Below are positions 16,627-24,898 of a DNA stretch of 64,000 nt, one piece after another. The notes under the pieces were generated by a model, which ran no database searches, was not told the origin of the DNA, and saw only the letters and a list, made by a program, of their open reading frames with translations. Within the stretch, counting starts at the first letter, position 1, and each line of letters starts with the position of its first letter. Source of the stretch: Vibrio lentus (GTDB lineage Bacteria > Pseudomonadota > Gammaproteobacteria > Enterobacterales > Vibrionaceae); NCBI RefSeq assembly GCF_030409755.1, contig NZ_JAUFQE010000001.1, positions 1,612,001 to 1,676,000 of the forward strand. Direction: 5' to 3'. Made by a program: the position numbers and the translations under genes.

Positions 16627-17064
16627 ATGAGCGACCAAGATGACTATCTAAAACTGGATAATCAGGTGTGTTTTGCGCTGTATAGTGCATCGAATGCAAT
16701 GAGTAGAGCGTATCAACCTTTACTGAACGCGCTTGACCTTACTTACTTGCAGTACATTGTGATGATGGTGCTGTGGGACGAAAAAGAGATAAATGTCAAA
16801 GCCCTAGGCGCAAAAACGCATTTGGATTCAGGTACGTTGACGCCTTTACTCAAGCGCTTGGAAACGAAAGGTTACGTGCTTAGAACTCGCAGTGCTGAAG
16901 ATGAACGAGTACGAGTTATTACACTGACGCCTGCAGGGGTAGAGCTCAAAGAGCAAGCGCAAACCGTGCCAGTAGAAATGCTTTGTCTTTCTAAGATGAA
17001 TGAAGATGAGCTTAAATCGCTAAAAGCACAGTGTGAGCAGTTGCTTGGCAATTTGACCAAGTAA
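16627..17064 (+). CDS. ohrR: MarR-family organic peroxide sensor OhrR
   Basis: A 145-residue winged-helix repressor. The peroxide-sensing cysteine is Cys15 in LDNQVCFALYSAS, exactly where OhrR proteins have it, and the wing DERVRVITLTPAG and recognition helix HLDSGTLTPLLKRLETKGYV match the family. ATG 16627 is chosen over GTG 16621 because GAGGTG precedes it at the right distance. It is divergent from ohr; the shared operators indicate control of both genes. A second Cys (ML-C-LS near the C-terminus and one in KAQCEQL) could form a disulfide, as in two-Cys OhrR types. Confidence 0.94.
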   Translation: MSDQDDYLKLDNQVCFALYSASNAMSRAYQPLLNALDLTYLQYIVMMVLWDEKEINVKALGAKTHLDSGTLTPLLKRLETKGYVLRTRSAEDERVRVITLTPAGVELKEQAQTVPVEMLCLSKMNEDELKSLKAQCEQLLGNLTK

Positions 17065-17099
17065 GCACTTTTAGTTTTGGCCATGGTAATCAGAAAGTA

Positions 17100-17150
17100 A
17101 AAAAGCCCGTTAGTCCGGCTGGTAATAATCGGACTAACGGGCTTCTTGTA
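17100..17150. terminator. Bidirectional terminator between ohrR and the permease gene
   Basis: A 15-bp perfect stem, AAGCCCGTTAGTCCG with its complement (17103-17117 and 17130-17144), with A-tract and T-rich flanks. Confidence 0.85.
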
Positions 17151-17195
17151 TCTGCTGCCTTCTAAATGGCAACAGATAGTCTATTCAATTGGGCT

Positions 17196-18365
17196 CTACC
17201 CCATAAACCAAGAGATAAAAATCAACGCGCCAAAACCGAATGTTGCCATCAATGCCGTATCGCCACCAGCTGCTGTGTAGCTGCCTTCGGTTTGTAGGTG
17301 AGGGAAATCAGGTCTACGAACCTTAACTACCATCGCCAGAGGCCCCCAGATAGCTAAGAACACCAATACCATGCCCGCATAATCTAGCATGCTCACGAAC
17401 TGGCTTGCGAACAGTTCAGCGAGTACCAAAGGCAAAACAAAGGTTAGAGCGTAAGCCAATAGTTTGTTATTGGTAACAGCGTCTTTGTTTTGGTCATACA
17501 GCGCCATGGACACACCAAGGAAAGAGGTTACCAGTGCCAATGCTGAGAACAGCGCAATCACGACTTTCAACCAAGAAGATTGGCCGCTAAACGCTGAGAT
17601 CAGTTCTGAAATGTTATGGAACTGGCTGATAGCGTCTGTGCCAAGGTTACCGATAATCGCAAACAACCAAGTTAGGTAGCAGATTAGTGGAATCACCGAG
17701 CCCAGCAGAATCATATTGCGGATCTGTTTTTGAGTCGCTTCTCGGTTGTAGATAACCAGTGACGGGATAACTACCATAGAGGCAAAACTGGTAAAGATAA
17801 CTGCGCTGTACTGTACTACATCATTAGCCGTGTATTTGCTGGCTTGAGTCAGGTAATCAAGGCGAATATTGCTAAATAAAGAGGCGATAACGATAAACAG
17901 CATCACCACCATCATGATGAATAAACCGCGATTCAATTTGTCGATATACGATTTACCCGCCACCACAATCACACCCATCAATAGGCTGAAAACGGTATAA
18001 GCAACGGATGCAGAGATGTCTATTCCCACATCGAGCAATAGCTTATGAATGATGTCGCCAACACCCAAGATATAAGCGATCAGCATGCAGACCAGCAGCA
18101 GGTAAAAGAGTGCATTGATAAAGTGTTTACCTTTGCTGCCTAGAGTTAGGTAAGCAACACTGCTCATGCCACTGTTGTCTTTAGTTTTGGTACACGCTTC
18201 TGCCAGTAGGAGTGCAGAGTAAGTGGTGCCGATAAAGATAAGTAGCATCAGCACTGAGCTGATCATGAAGCCAAATTGGGCCAACACCATGGGAATGGCA
18301 AGCATACCAGCCCCTAATGCAGTTCCTGAAAGAATCAAAGAACTGCCGAATAATTTCATATTCAA
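17196..18365 (-). CDS. Aromatic amino acid permease, HAAAP family (TyrP/Mtr/TnaB-like)
   Basis: A 389-residue inner membrane transporter with about 11 hydrophobic segments. The N-terminal GSSLILSGTALGAGMLAIPMV matches the TyrP-type opening of the hydroxy/aromatic amino acid permease family, so tyrosine or tryptophan uptake by proton symport is likely. The start is an open question: TTG at 18365 has GAGG at the best distance (about 9 bases), while the in-frame ATG at 18359 would place it 14 bases away. It is monocistronic and convergent with ohrR. Which aromatic amino acid it carries cannot be told from sequence. Confidence 0.88.
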   Translation of the reverse strand: MNMKLFGSSLILSGTALGAGMLAIPMVLAQFGFMISSVLMLLIFIGTTYSALLLAEACTKTKDNSGMSSVAYLTLGSKGKHFINALFYLLLVCMLIAYILGVGDIIHKLLLDVGIDISASVAYTVFSLLMGVIVVAGKSYIDKLNRGLFIMMVVMLFIVIASLFSNIRLDYLTQASKYTANDVVQYSAVIFTSFASMVVIPSLVIYNREATQKQIRNMILLGSVIPLICYLTWLFAIIGNLGTDAISQFHNISELISAFSGQSSWLKVVIALFSALALVTSFLGVSMALYDQNKDAVTNNKLLAYALTFVLPLVLAELFASQFVSMLDYAGMVLVFLAIWGPLAMVVKVRRPDFPHLQTEGSYTAAGGDTALMATFGFGALIFISWFMG

Positions 18366-18795
18366 GAAAACAACCTCGAGGTATCCAATTAATTTTTAGT
18401 TGGATTGTAAATATTTGTTGCCAAGACTAACAAATTACTCAGCAAAGTTAGGGGTTAAATTCTAATAATTTTTGAATTTTTCTAAAAAATTTAAGTATGG
18501 ATTTATTGTGGATATGAGTGGTCAATTTAAGTATTCATGTGGTGATTTTATTTATCGTTCTGATAACTTTTGGAAATTGTTCGCTGCTTAATGGTCTGCG
18601 GTTTATAGCTGATAAATCGGTGTCTTAATTTCATCCGAATTGAGTCAAAACCTTGCTTATTTCGTTAATTCTTGTCTATCGCCTTTTCCACATACTAATG
18701 GTTTGTCGTAAATGGAAAGATCCGTTGTCGTAGATGCCACTCGGTAGTTTGGCGTTTCGCTCTTATTATCCTCACACCAATTATGTGGGGGTGTT
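18366..18795. other. Intergenic region between permease and mdtL
   Basis: About 430 bp, AT-rich, holding the divergent promoters of both genes. No convincing ORF or strong repeat was found. Confidence 0.6.
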
Positions 18796-20007
18796 ATGTA
18801 TCGTTTTCTGTTTTGTAGTTTTGCGCTCGTTCTCTTGTATCCAACAGCCATTGATTTGTATCTGGTTGGCTTACCTCAAATCGCAGCGGACTTAAATGCC
18901 TCTGAGGCGCAGCTTCATGTCGCGTTCTCCATCTATCTCGCGGGCATGGCAACTACGATGTTGTTTGCGGGTAAATTTGCCGACAGTGTAGGCAGAAAAC
19001 CTGTCGCGATTTTCGGTGCAATTGTCTTTGCGATCTCTTCGATGTTAGGCGGAATCGTGACCAGTGCGGAGCCGTTTCTTGCGGTGCGTTTTTTCCAAGG
19101 TGTTGGCGCGGGGTCTTGTTACGTGGTGGCATTCGCCATATTGCGAGATGTGTTAGACGATCAAAAACGCGCTAAGGTGTTGTCGATGATGAATGGTATT
19201 ACCTGCATCGTACCAGTACTTGCGCCTGTGATTGGCCACTTAATAATGACGGTTTACCCGTGGCCGAGTTTGTTCACGACAATGGCTAGCATGGGAGTGG
19301 TGGTGTGTGTGTTGTCGGTGCTCGTGTTAAAAGAGACTAAACCTAAGGCTACAGAGTCGGTGTTAGTAAAAGCTTCCTTACCTGAGACATCTCAATCAAC
19401 TTCAACCGAAACGTTCAAAGACCCGCTGTTTATAAGCCGTGTGATTATGACCAGCTTAGGTGTGACGGCGATTTTGACTTACGTGAATGTGTCTCCAATG
19501 CTGATCATGACAGAGCTTGGCTTCGACCGAGGTCAGTATTCTTACACCATGGCACTCACCGCTTTGGTGAGCATGTTGGTTTCCTTCTCTGCTCCGTTTG
19601 CTTTGAATGTGTTTAAACAAAAGAACCTCATGCTGACTTCACAAGCGTGCTTCGTTATGGCGGCCATTTTGTTGTTTGCGTCGATTTATGGCGGATTAGG
19701 CCATTATGTAACCCTGCTAGGCTTTGCTTTTGTGTGTGGTGGTTTCTCGTTAGGTTTTGGTGTTGCGATGAGCCAAGCGTTGAGTTGCTATTCACAAAGA
19801 GCAGGCGTGGCAAGTTCGATACTGGGCGTTTCTCAGGTGTGCACGTCGGCATTGTTTATCTGGTTGATGGGCGTTATCGGGCTAAGTGCATTGAATATGT
19901 TGGTATTTATATTGGCTGCTGGTGGAGTTATCAGTATTGCTCTAATACTATGGGTAGGTCCTTGCCAAGTTAAAAGTGATTATGAAGAAGCCACTAGCCC
20001 GTCTTGA
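18796..20007 (+). CDS. mdtL: MdtL-type multidrug efflux transporter (MFS, DHA1)
   Basis: A 403-residue 12-helix major facilitator. From residue 1 it follows E. coli MdtL closely as I remember it ([55 protein letters not shown]), and the MFS loop motif [11 protein letters not shown] is intact. It exports drugs such as phenicols by proton antiport in E. coli. It overlaps the LysR gene yidZ by 26 nt, and E. coli also has mdtL beside yidZ, supporting both names. ATG 18796 opens at the family N-terminus, with GGGGGTG just before. Confidence 0.92.
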   Translation: MYRFLFCSFALVLLYPTAIDLYLVGLPQIAADLNASEAQLHVAFSIYLAGMATTMLFAGKFADSVGRKPVAIFGAIVFAISSMLGGIVTSAEPFLAVRFFQGVGAGSCYVVAFAILRDVLDDQKRAKVLSMMNGITCIVPVLAPVIGHLIMTVYPWPSLFTTMASMGVVVCVLSVLVLKETKPKATESVLVKASLPETSQSTSTETFKDPLFISRVIMTSLGVTAILTYVNVSPMLIMTELGFDRGQYSYTMALTALVSMLVSFSAPFALNVFKQKNLMLTSQACFVMAAILLFASIYGGLGHYVTLLGFAFVCGGFSLGFGVAMSQALSCYSQRAGVASSILGVSQVCTSALFIWLMGVIGLSALNMLVFILAAGGVISIALILWVGPCQVKSDYEEATSPS

Positions 20008-20968
20008 TCTGAACCTGTTGTTCACTCTGCAATTGCTGTTGCAAGAGAAGAGTGTTTCGAAAGCTGCCAAAAAGCTCAACGTCACGCCTTCAACGGTGAG
20101 CAAATCACTTACTAAACTTCGAGACTGGTTTGATGATCCTTTATTTGTAAAGACACCAAGAGGTTTAACGCCAACACCACTTGCGCTGAGCATGGTAAAA
20201 GATCTTCAAGATTGGTTGCAGATCGGTAGCCAAATATTGACGACTCGTGGCGACGATGCCCCAAAAGATCTGCGTTTGAATCTCGAGGCAGAATCTCCTC
20301 TGTCGCTAATTATGCTCAATGAGCTGACGCAAAGCGTGTATCAACGCTACCCAGACGCAAAAATCAAAATGCGTAATTGGGATTATGACTCGATTGATGC
20401 CATTGTTCGTGGGGAATCTGACATTGGGTTTTCTGGGCGAGAAAGCCACCCGCGTTCGAAAGAATCTCTAGACGCTCTGCCATATTTCATCGATTTTGAA
20501 GTTCTGTTCCACGACTTACCAGTCGTGTATCTAAGAAAAGACCATCCAGCGCTACAAGAAGAGTGGAATCTTGAGGCTTTCCTTAAATACCCTCACATCA
20601 ATATTGTGTGGGAGAAAAGCGAAACATGGGCATTAGATGAAGTGCTTACTGACCTACAACTAGACCGAAATATCGTACTGACTTTAGCTGGCTTCGAGCA
20701 GTCATTATTTATGACAGCTCAGTCAAACCACACCATGACTACTGTTGCGCCGAATTACTGTCGACGTTACGTAGAACAACTTCACCCTAATCTTACCTGT
20801 TTACCTATCCCTTTAGATGAAGAACATATCAAAAAGCTACTGATCCCGTTCACCATGATTTGGCACAAACGCAATGCTTACAACCCCATCGTTCTATGGT
20901 TAAAAGACACGCTCAGAGAGCTTTACCAATTTGAAGCTCAACAAGGACAGGATAAGAAAAATGTTTAA
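19982..20968 (+). CDS. yidZ: LysR-family regulator YidZ
   Basis: A 328-residue LysR regulator. The N-terminal winged helix ([20 protein letters not shown] then [20 protein letters not shown]) is followed by a ligand domain that matches E. coli YidZ in distinctive runs ([40 protein letters not shown]). In E. coli YidZ is linked to anaerobic nitric oxide resistance. ATG 19982 gives the [10 protein letters not shown] start seen in the homologue, in preference to GTG 19976. Its start lies inside the end of mdtL, so the two are probably co-transcribed and translationally coupled. Confidence 0.9.
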   Translation: MKKPLARLDLNLLFTLQLLLQEKSVSKAAKKLNVTPSTVSKSLTKLRDWFDDPLFVKTPRGLTPTPLALSMVKDLQDWLQIGSQILTTRGDDAPKDLRLNLEAESPLSLIMLNELTQSVYQRYPDAKIKMRNWDYDSIDAIVRGESDIGFSGRESHPRSKESLDALPYFIDFEVLFHDLPVVYLRKDHPALQEEWNLEAFLKYPHINIVWEKSETWALDEVLTDLQLDRNIVLTLAGFEQSLFMTAQSNHTMTTVAPNYCRRYVEQLHPNLTCLPIPLDEEHIKKLLIPFTMIWHKRNAYNPIVLWLKDTLRELYQFEAQQGQDKKNV

Positions 20969-20975
20969 TGGGCCG

Positions 20976-21006
20976 TTGACCTGACTACAGCTTCATAGTT
21001 TATCTT
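20976..21006 (+). promoter_or_regulatory. MerR-type promoter with a 19-bp spacer
   Basis: A -35 box TTGACC (20976-20981) and a -10 box TATCTT (21001-21006) are separated by 19 bp, longer than normal, with an inverted repeat ACTA-8-TAGT (20984-20999) in the spacer. This is the layout of promoters activated by MerR-family proteins through DNA distortion. It lies 26 bp before the MerR gene. Confidence 0.6.
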
Positions 21007-21032
21007 TGCTACCGAAATGAGAGGGGAAGTGC

Positions 21033-22265
21033 ATGTATCGTATCTCTGAACTGGCCGATTTAGTTGGGCTGAGTCGCTCGACATTGTTGTATTACGGCAA
21101 GCTAGGTTTGATTGAAGCTCAACGCCAGAGTAATGGTTATCGTCTGTATTCTGAAAAGGATCTGCAACGTGTTCGGTTGTTACAACAACTGCAAGCGGGC
21201 GGTTTAACACTCAAAGAGTGCCAAGCCTGTTTAGATGCCAAGATAGAACGCAGCCTGTTGGAAAATCGCCTTAAGCAGTTGGATGAAGAGCTAATACAAA
21301 AGCAGCGTTCACGAGATCTATTAGCCGCAATGCTGGGCGAAGGTGGTCTAGAAGAGTGGCATGAGTCGATGGATAAGCTTGCGCCAGATGCACACCTCGA
21401 TTGGTTAATTAAGCAGGGTTTTGATGAGAAACAAGCGCTGCGATTGAAGTGGTTATCGAAAGACATGAATGAACATGATCAATACATGGCGGATTTTGGC
21501 GCTATCTTCGAAGGGTTAGAACGATTAGGGCCGGGAACGGCTGAAGATACCTTAGCAGCATTAGCACAAGTTCCGATTTCACCTAAGCGCGTACTCGAGA
21601 TTGGTTGTGGTAAAGGCATCGCAACCAATGTGTTAGCGAAAGCCATCAAAAAGCACCAAACTGATGTACACATTATTGCGGTCGACAATGATCAACCGAG
21701 TTTGGATATTCTAACTCAGCAAGCGCAAGCATCTGGCTTAGAAAGTAATGTTCAAACCGTGTGCGCAAGCATGATCGATTTACCGTTTGAAGCTAAGTCG
21801 TTCGACCTAATCTGGTCAGAAGGTAGCGCTTACATTATGGGTGTCCAGAAGGCACTTAAGCAGTGGCGGAAGCTACTTACCGATGATGGCATCTTGGTTA
21901 TGAATGATTTGGTCTGGAACACCGAGAAGCCAAGTGAATCAATCAAAGCGTTCTGGCAGAAAGAGTACCCAGATATGACCACGGTCGCTGAGCGTATCAA
22001 GCATGCGAAGGCAGCGGGTTACCAAATTTTGGGTGACTTTACGATGAGCGATGAAGGCTGGCTTGCCTATTATCAGCCTTTGCAAAAGCAAGTCGAGTCT
22101 TTGAAAGCGACGGTGCCAAACTCAAAAGCGCTCGCAGATTGCGACAATGAAATTAAACAATTCTTCAATAACAGCAGGCTTAAGAGCGAATCTTTCGAAG
22201 GTTCTCAAGGCTCAGCTAAGCGTGATTTTGATTATCACTTTTTTGTGTTGAAGAAAGTACAGTAA
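21033..22265 (+). CDS. MerR-family regulator fused to a SAM-dependent methyltransferase
   Basis: A 410-residue two-part protein. Residues 1-70 are a MerR winged helix (YRISELADLVGLSRSTLLYYGKLGL with the wing NGYRLYSEKDLQRV), followed by a dimerisation coiled coil (about 75-115). From about 185 a class I methyltransferase fold appears: motif I VLEIGCGKGIATNV, the acidic strand-2 end IIAVDND, motif post-I CASMIDLPFEAKSFDLIWSEG, and GILVMNDLVW. The start ATG 21033 follows AGAGGGGAAG. A MerR-type promoter lies directly upstream and a GNAT acetyltransferase follows at once, so the operon may sense a compound and modify it. The methyl acceptor is unknown. Confidence 0.88.
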   Translation: MYRISELADLVGLSRSTLLYYGKLGLIEAQRQSNGYRLYSEKDLQRVRLLQQLQAGGLTLKECQACLDAKIERSLLENRLKQLDEELIQKQRSRDLLAAMLGEGGLEEWHESMDKLAPDAHLDWLIKQGFDEKQALRLKWLSKDMNEHDQYMADFGAIFEGLERLGPGTAEDTLAALAQVPISPKRVLEIGCGKGIATNVLAKAIKKHQTDVHIIAVDNDQPSLDILTQQAQASGLESNVQTVCASMIDLPFEAKSFDLIWSEGSAYIMGVQKALKQWRKLLTDDGILVMNDLVWNTEKPSESIKAFWQKEYPDMTTVAERIKHAKAAGYQILGDFTMSDEGWLAYYQPLQKQVESLKATVPNSKALADCDNEIKQFFNNSRLKSESFEGSQGSAKRDFDYHFFVLKKVQ

Positions 22266-22277
22266 GTGAAGAACACT

Positions 22278-22829
22278 ATGAAATTTAGACAACATGATTC
22301 AAGCGAGATCGAAGCGATCACTCAACTTTTTACTCAAACCTTTACCGATTCAGAAGGCGAGAACGAGGGTAAAACAGTAGGTAAGCTTGCGAACGATCTT
22401 TTAACGACCACAGATCCAACAGAGCTACTTTGCTTTGTTGCGGAAGATGATTCTATTGAATCTGACAGCACGATTGTGGGTGCGATTATTTTTACTCCGC
22501 TTTCATTTAACGATGAAACCAAGGCGTATTTGCTCTCACCAGTCGCGGTGAGCACTCAGGTTCAAAAGCGCGGTATTGGCCAACAGCTGATTAACTTCGG
22601 CTTACAGACTCTAAAAGAGCAAGGTGTTGAGCTTGCAGTGACGTATGGTGATCCTAGCTACTATTCAAAAGTCGGCTTTGAACCAATCACTGTCGAACAA
22701 ATCCCAGCGCCATTTGAGTTGAGCTACCCACATGGTTGGCTAGCTCAATCATTGATTGGCAGTGAGATTAAAGTGGCGAGTCAACAGTCGAGTTGTGTTG
22801 AAGGTTTGGCTTACGCAGAATACTGGTAA
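22278..22829 (+). CDS. GNAT-family N-acetyltransferase
   Basis: A 183-residue acetyltransferase of the YhbS-like subgroup. The acetyl-CoA binding motif is LSPVAVSTQVQKRGIGQQLI, with the Q/RxxGxG/A pattern intact, and VTYGDPSYYSKVGFEP is the following strand. ATG 22278 begins at MKFRQHDSSEIEAI; a GTG at 22266, abutting the stop of the methyltransferase fusion, is an alternative start. Being 0-12 nt from that gene, it is in the same operon. Substrate unknown; small molecules or protein N-termini are both possible. Confidence 0.85.
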   Translation: MKFRQHDSSEIEAITQLFTQTFTDSEGENEGKTVGKLANDLLTTTDPTELLCFVAEDDSIESDSTIVGAIIFTPLSFNDETKAYLLSPVAVSTQVQKRGIGQQLINFGLQTLKEQGVELAVTYGDPSYYSKVGFEPITVEQIPAPFELSYPHGWLAQSLIGSEIKVASQQSSCVEGLAYAEYW

Positions 22830-22859
22830 CCGCTTGCAATAAAAATTGAGAAATCGAGA

Positions 22860-22893
22860 AAGCCCATCAGGTGTTGCCTGTTGGGCTTTTTTG
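22860..22893 (+). terminator. Terminator after the acetyltransferase gene
   Basis: Stem AAGCCCA/TGGGCTT extended by CAGG/CCTG, followed by six T. Confidence 0.85.
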
Positions 22894-22932
22894 TTATGAG
22901 CAAAAGATATTAGAAAGGTTCTAATCTGAAGT

Positions 22933-22974
22933 TTGAACGATTGTTCAAAATAACACTTGAACGATCGTTCTAGT
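22933..22974. promoter_or_regulatory. Two TetR-type operators upstream of the AhpD-like gene
   Basis: TTGAACGATTGTTCAA (22933-22948) and TGAACGATCGTTCTAGT (22958-22974) are near-identical palindromes 24 bp apart. The second has the perfect core GAACGATCGTTC and matches 10312-10328, in front of the TetR gene, at 16 of 17 positions. Confidence 0.7.
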
Positions 22975-23067
22975 TTGATCTATATTGTTTTCACACCAAC
23001 GGAGAACAGTCATTAATTGCTCCGTGATTGAATAACTTTAGAATCATAAATTGCTAGGGATAAAACA

Positions 23068-23616
23068 ATGAGCAACTTCAAAATTCATTCAGTAGAATCA
23101 GCGCCAGAGAAAAGCCAACCTATTCTTGAAGGTGCTAAAAAGCAGATGGGCAGAGTACCGGGTCTTTTCGGTGTGTTGGCTGAATCTCCAAACACACTTA
23201 AGGCTTACACTCAGCTTCATCAGGCGTTTAGTGACTCATCTTTTGATGCCGAGGAGCTTACCGTTGTTTGGCAAACCATTAACGTTGAACATGAGTGTCA
23301 CTACTGCGTACCTGCACACACTGGCATTGCGCACTCAATGAAGGTTGATCCTGCGATCACTGAAGCACTGCGTAATCGCACAGCCATGCCAACTGAGAAG
23401 TTGCAAGCACTGCACGACTTCACGCTAAGCATGGTTCGTAAACGTGGCAATGTGTCTGAAAGTGAAATGACAGCATTCTTTGAGGCGGGTTATGGTCAAC
23501 AACAAGTGTTAGAAGTGATTCTTGGCCTGTCTCAGAAAGTGATCAGTAACTATGTAAACCGTGTTGCTGAAACGCCAGTAGACAAGGTGTTCGAACAGTT
23601 TGCTTGGCAAGGTTAA
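23068..23616 (+). CDS. Carboxymuconolactone decarboxylase / AhpD-like family protein
   Basis: A 182-residue protein of the CMD/AhpD fold. The redox motif is the CxxC in HECHYCVPAHTG with the downstream His that relays protons in AhpD, so a peroxidase or disulfide-linked antioxidant role is more likely than decarboxylation. It is monocistronic, with two TetR-type operators 94-135 bp upstream and its own terminator. Such proteins often serve in defence against electrophiles or peroxides under a TetR repressor; here the matching repressor gene is 12.8 kb away at 9683-10267. The exact substrate is unknown. Confidence 0.88.
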   Translation: MSNFKIHSVESAPEKSQPILEGAKKQMGRVPGLFGVLAESPNTLKAYTQLHQAFSDSSFDAEELTVVWQTINVEHECHYCVPAHTGIAHSMKVDPAITEALRNRTAMPTEKLQALHDFTLSMVRKRGNVSESEMTAFFEAGYGQQQVLEVILGLSQKVISNYVNRVAETPVDKVFEQFAWQG

Positions 23617-23650
23617 TTTACCTTTAAATAAGTAAATAGTAAGAATGATG

Positions 23651-23682
23651 AAAGCCCCGCTCAGTTGAGTGGGGCTTTGTTG
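23651..23682 (+). terminator. Terminator after the AhpD-like gene
   Basis: Stem AAAGCCCC/GGGGCTTT (23651-23678), strengthened by inner CTCA/TGAG pairing, then TGTTGTTT. A-tract on the other strand is short. Confidence 0.75.
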
Positions 23683-23710
23683 TTTGGAGTGGATGACGTT
23701 TTCTAGTTAC

Positions 23711-24886
23711 TTACTTATCTACAGCTAATGCTACTTTTAGTCGTACCAAAGCGTCTGCTAATACTTCTGCAGGGCACCCTAGATTCAATCGAATAAACCC
23801 TGAACCTTCTTCGCCAAAGGCACAACCCATACTCGGTACAATACCGGCTGCAATGAGTTGTTGCTCAAGCTCTGCATCGCTTAGTTTCATTGCACGGCAA
23901 TTTAGCCATGCAAGATACGTCGCTTCGGGTTTAGTGAAACGAATATGAGGTAGTTCTGCTTTCAAGAATCCATGCAGCGTTTCGATGTTGTCTTGCAGAT
24001 AGTGTTTTAAGCCCATCAACCAAGTTTCACACTCTTGATACGCCGTGGTCGCCGCAGACATGGATAGGCTGTTGAAGCAATCCATGCCATGCGCATCCAA
24101 ACGGCGAACAAACTGCTCCTTCAACTCCGAATTTGGAATGATGAAGTTTGAGATTCTTAATGATGACAAACCAAACGTTTTACTGGCCGCGGTCGCCACA
24201 ATAAGTTTGTCGGTTAGCGAACTTGGCAAGCTTAACGTCGAATGGAATACATTAGGTGTTAGCGTTAGGTCACTCCAAATTTCATCACTGATCAGCCATA
24301 CATCGTGTTTTCTACACAGCTCTGCAACTTGCGTTATCTCTTGCTCGTTCCATGCTCTGCCTGTTGGGTTGTGAGGATTACAGAAGATCAATGCCTTTGC
24401 ACCACTGGCAAAGCAGTCTTCCAAGTGAGCAAAATCAAGCTGGTAGTGACCATCAGATTCAATCAACGGGTTGTTCAAAACTCTGCGGTCATTTAGTTCG
24501 ATGATCTTACGAAATGAACCGTAGCCTGGGCTTTGAATAACGATCTGGTCATTCTCTTGAGTGAGCATTTGCAGCGCCATTGCGATACCCGGTAACACAC
24601 CATGTATCGTGGTTATCCACTCTTTTTTTATTTCAGTGTTATGTTGGTTTTTAAACCAATCAATCACAACTTGGTAATAGTCATCCTGACGTTCTGAGTA
24701 CCCAAAAATACCATGAGCGATATCTTGAGCTAAACGGTCGAGCACTTGCTGAGGAGCTTGGAAATCGTAGTCTGATACCCACATTGGCAGCAAGTCAGAT
24801 CCTTCCAATCCTAGCTTCTGCTCCATAAAGTCCCACTTTACCGACCCTGTATTTCGGCGGTTAATCGTATTGTCGAAAGAATTCAT
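23711..24886 (-). CDS. PLP-dependent cystathionine beta-lyase, PatB/MalY type
   Basis: A 391-residue fold-type I PLP enzyme. The Schiff-base lysine is in ATAASKTFGLSSLRISN, with the upstream FCNPHNPTGRAW and ISDEIWSDL cofactor motifs, and the MalY-type opening GSVKWDFMEQ and LPMWVSDYDF. Members cleave C-S bonds in cystathionine and related sulfur amino acids, giving homocysteine or thiol, pyruvate and ammonia. It lies 12 bp after an NhaC antiporter gene in the same operon, so the antiporter may import or export the substrate or product. The operator under a LacI regulator precedes the operon. Confidence 0.9.
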   Translation of the reverse strand: MNSFDNTINRRNTGSVKWDFMEQKLGLEGSDLLPMWVSDYDFQAPQQVLDRLAQDIAHGIFGYSERQDDYYQVVIDWFKNQHNTEIKKEWITTIHGVLPGIAMALQMLTQENDQIVIQSPGYGSFRKIIELNDRRVLNNPLIESDGHYQLDFAHLEDCFASGAKALIFCNPHNPTGRAWNEQEITQVAELCRKHDVWLISDEIWSDLTLTPNVFHSTLSLPSSLTDKLIVATAASKTFGLSSLRISNFIIPNSELKEQFVRRLDAHGMDCFNSLSMSAATTAYQECETWLMGLKHYLQDNIETLHGFLKAELPHIRFTKPEATYLAWLNCRAMKLSDAELEQQLIAAGIVPSMGCAFGEEGSGFIRLNLGCPAEVLADALVRLKVALAVDK

Positions 24887-24898
24887 AGGATGTGAGCC

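Noticed and set aside
18657..18851. 64-codon minus-strand frame before mdtL
   Set aside because: It runs into the mdtL coding region on the opposite strand and has no recognisable motif or ribosome-binding site.
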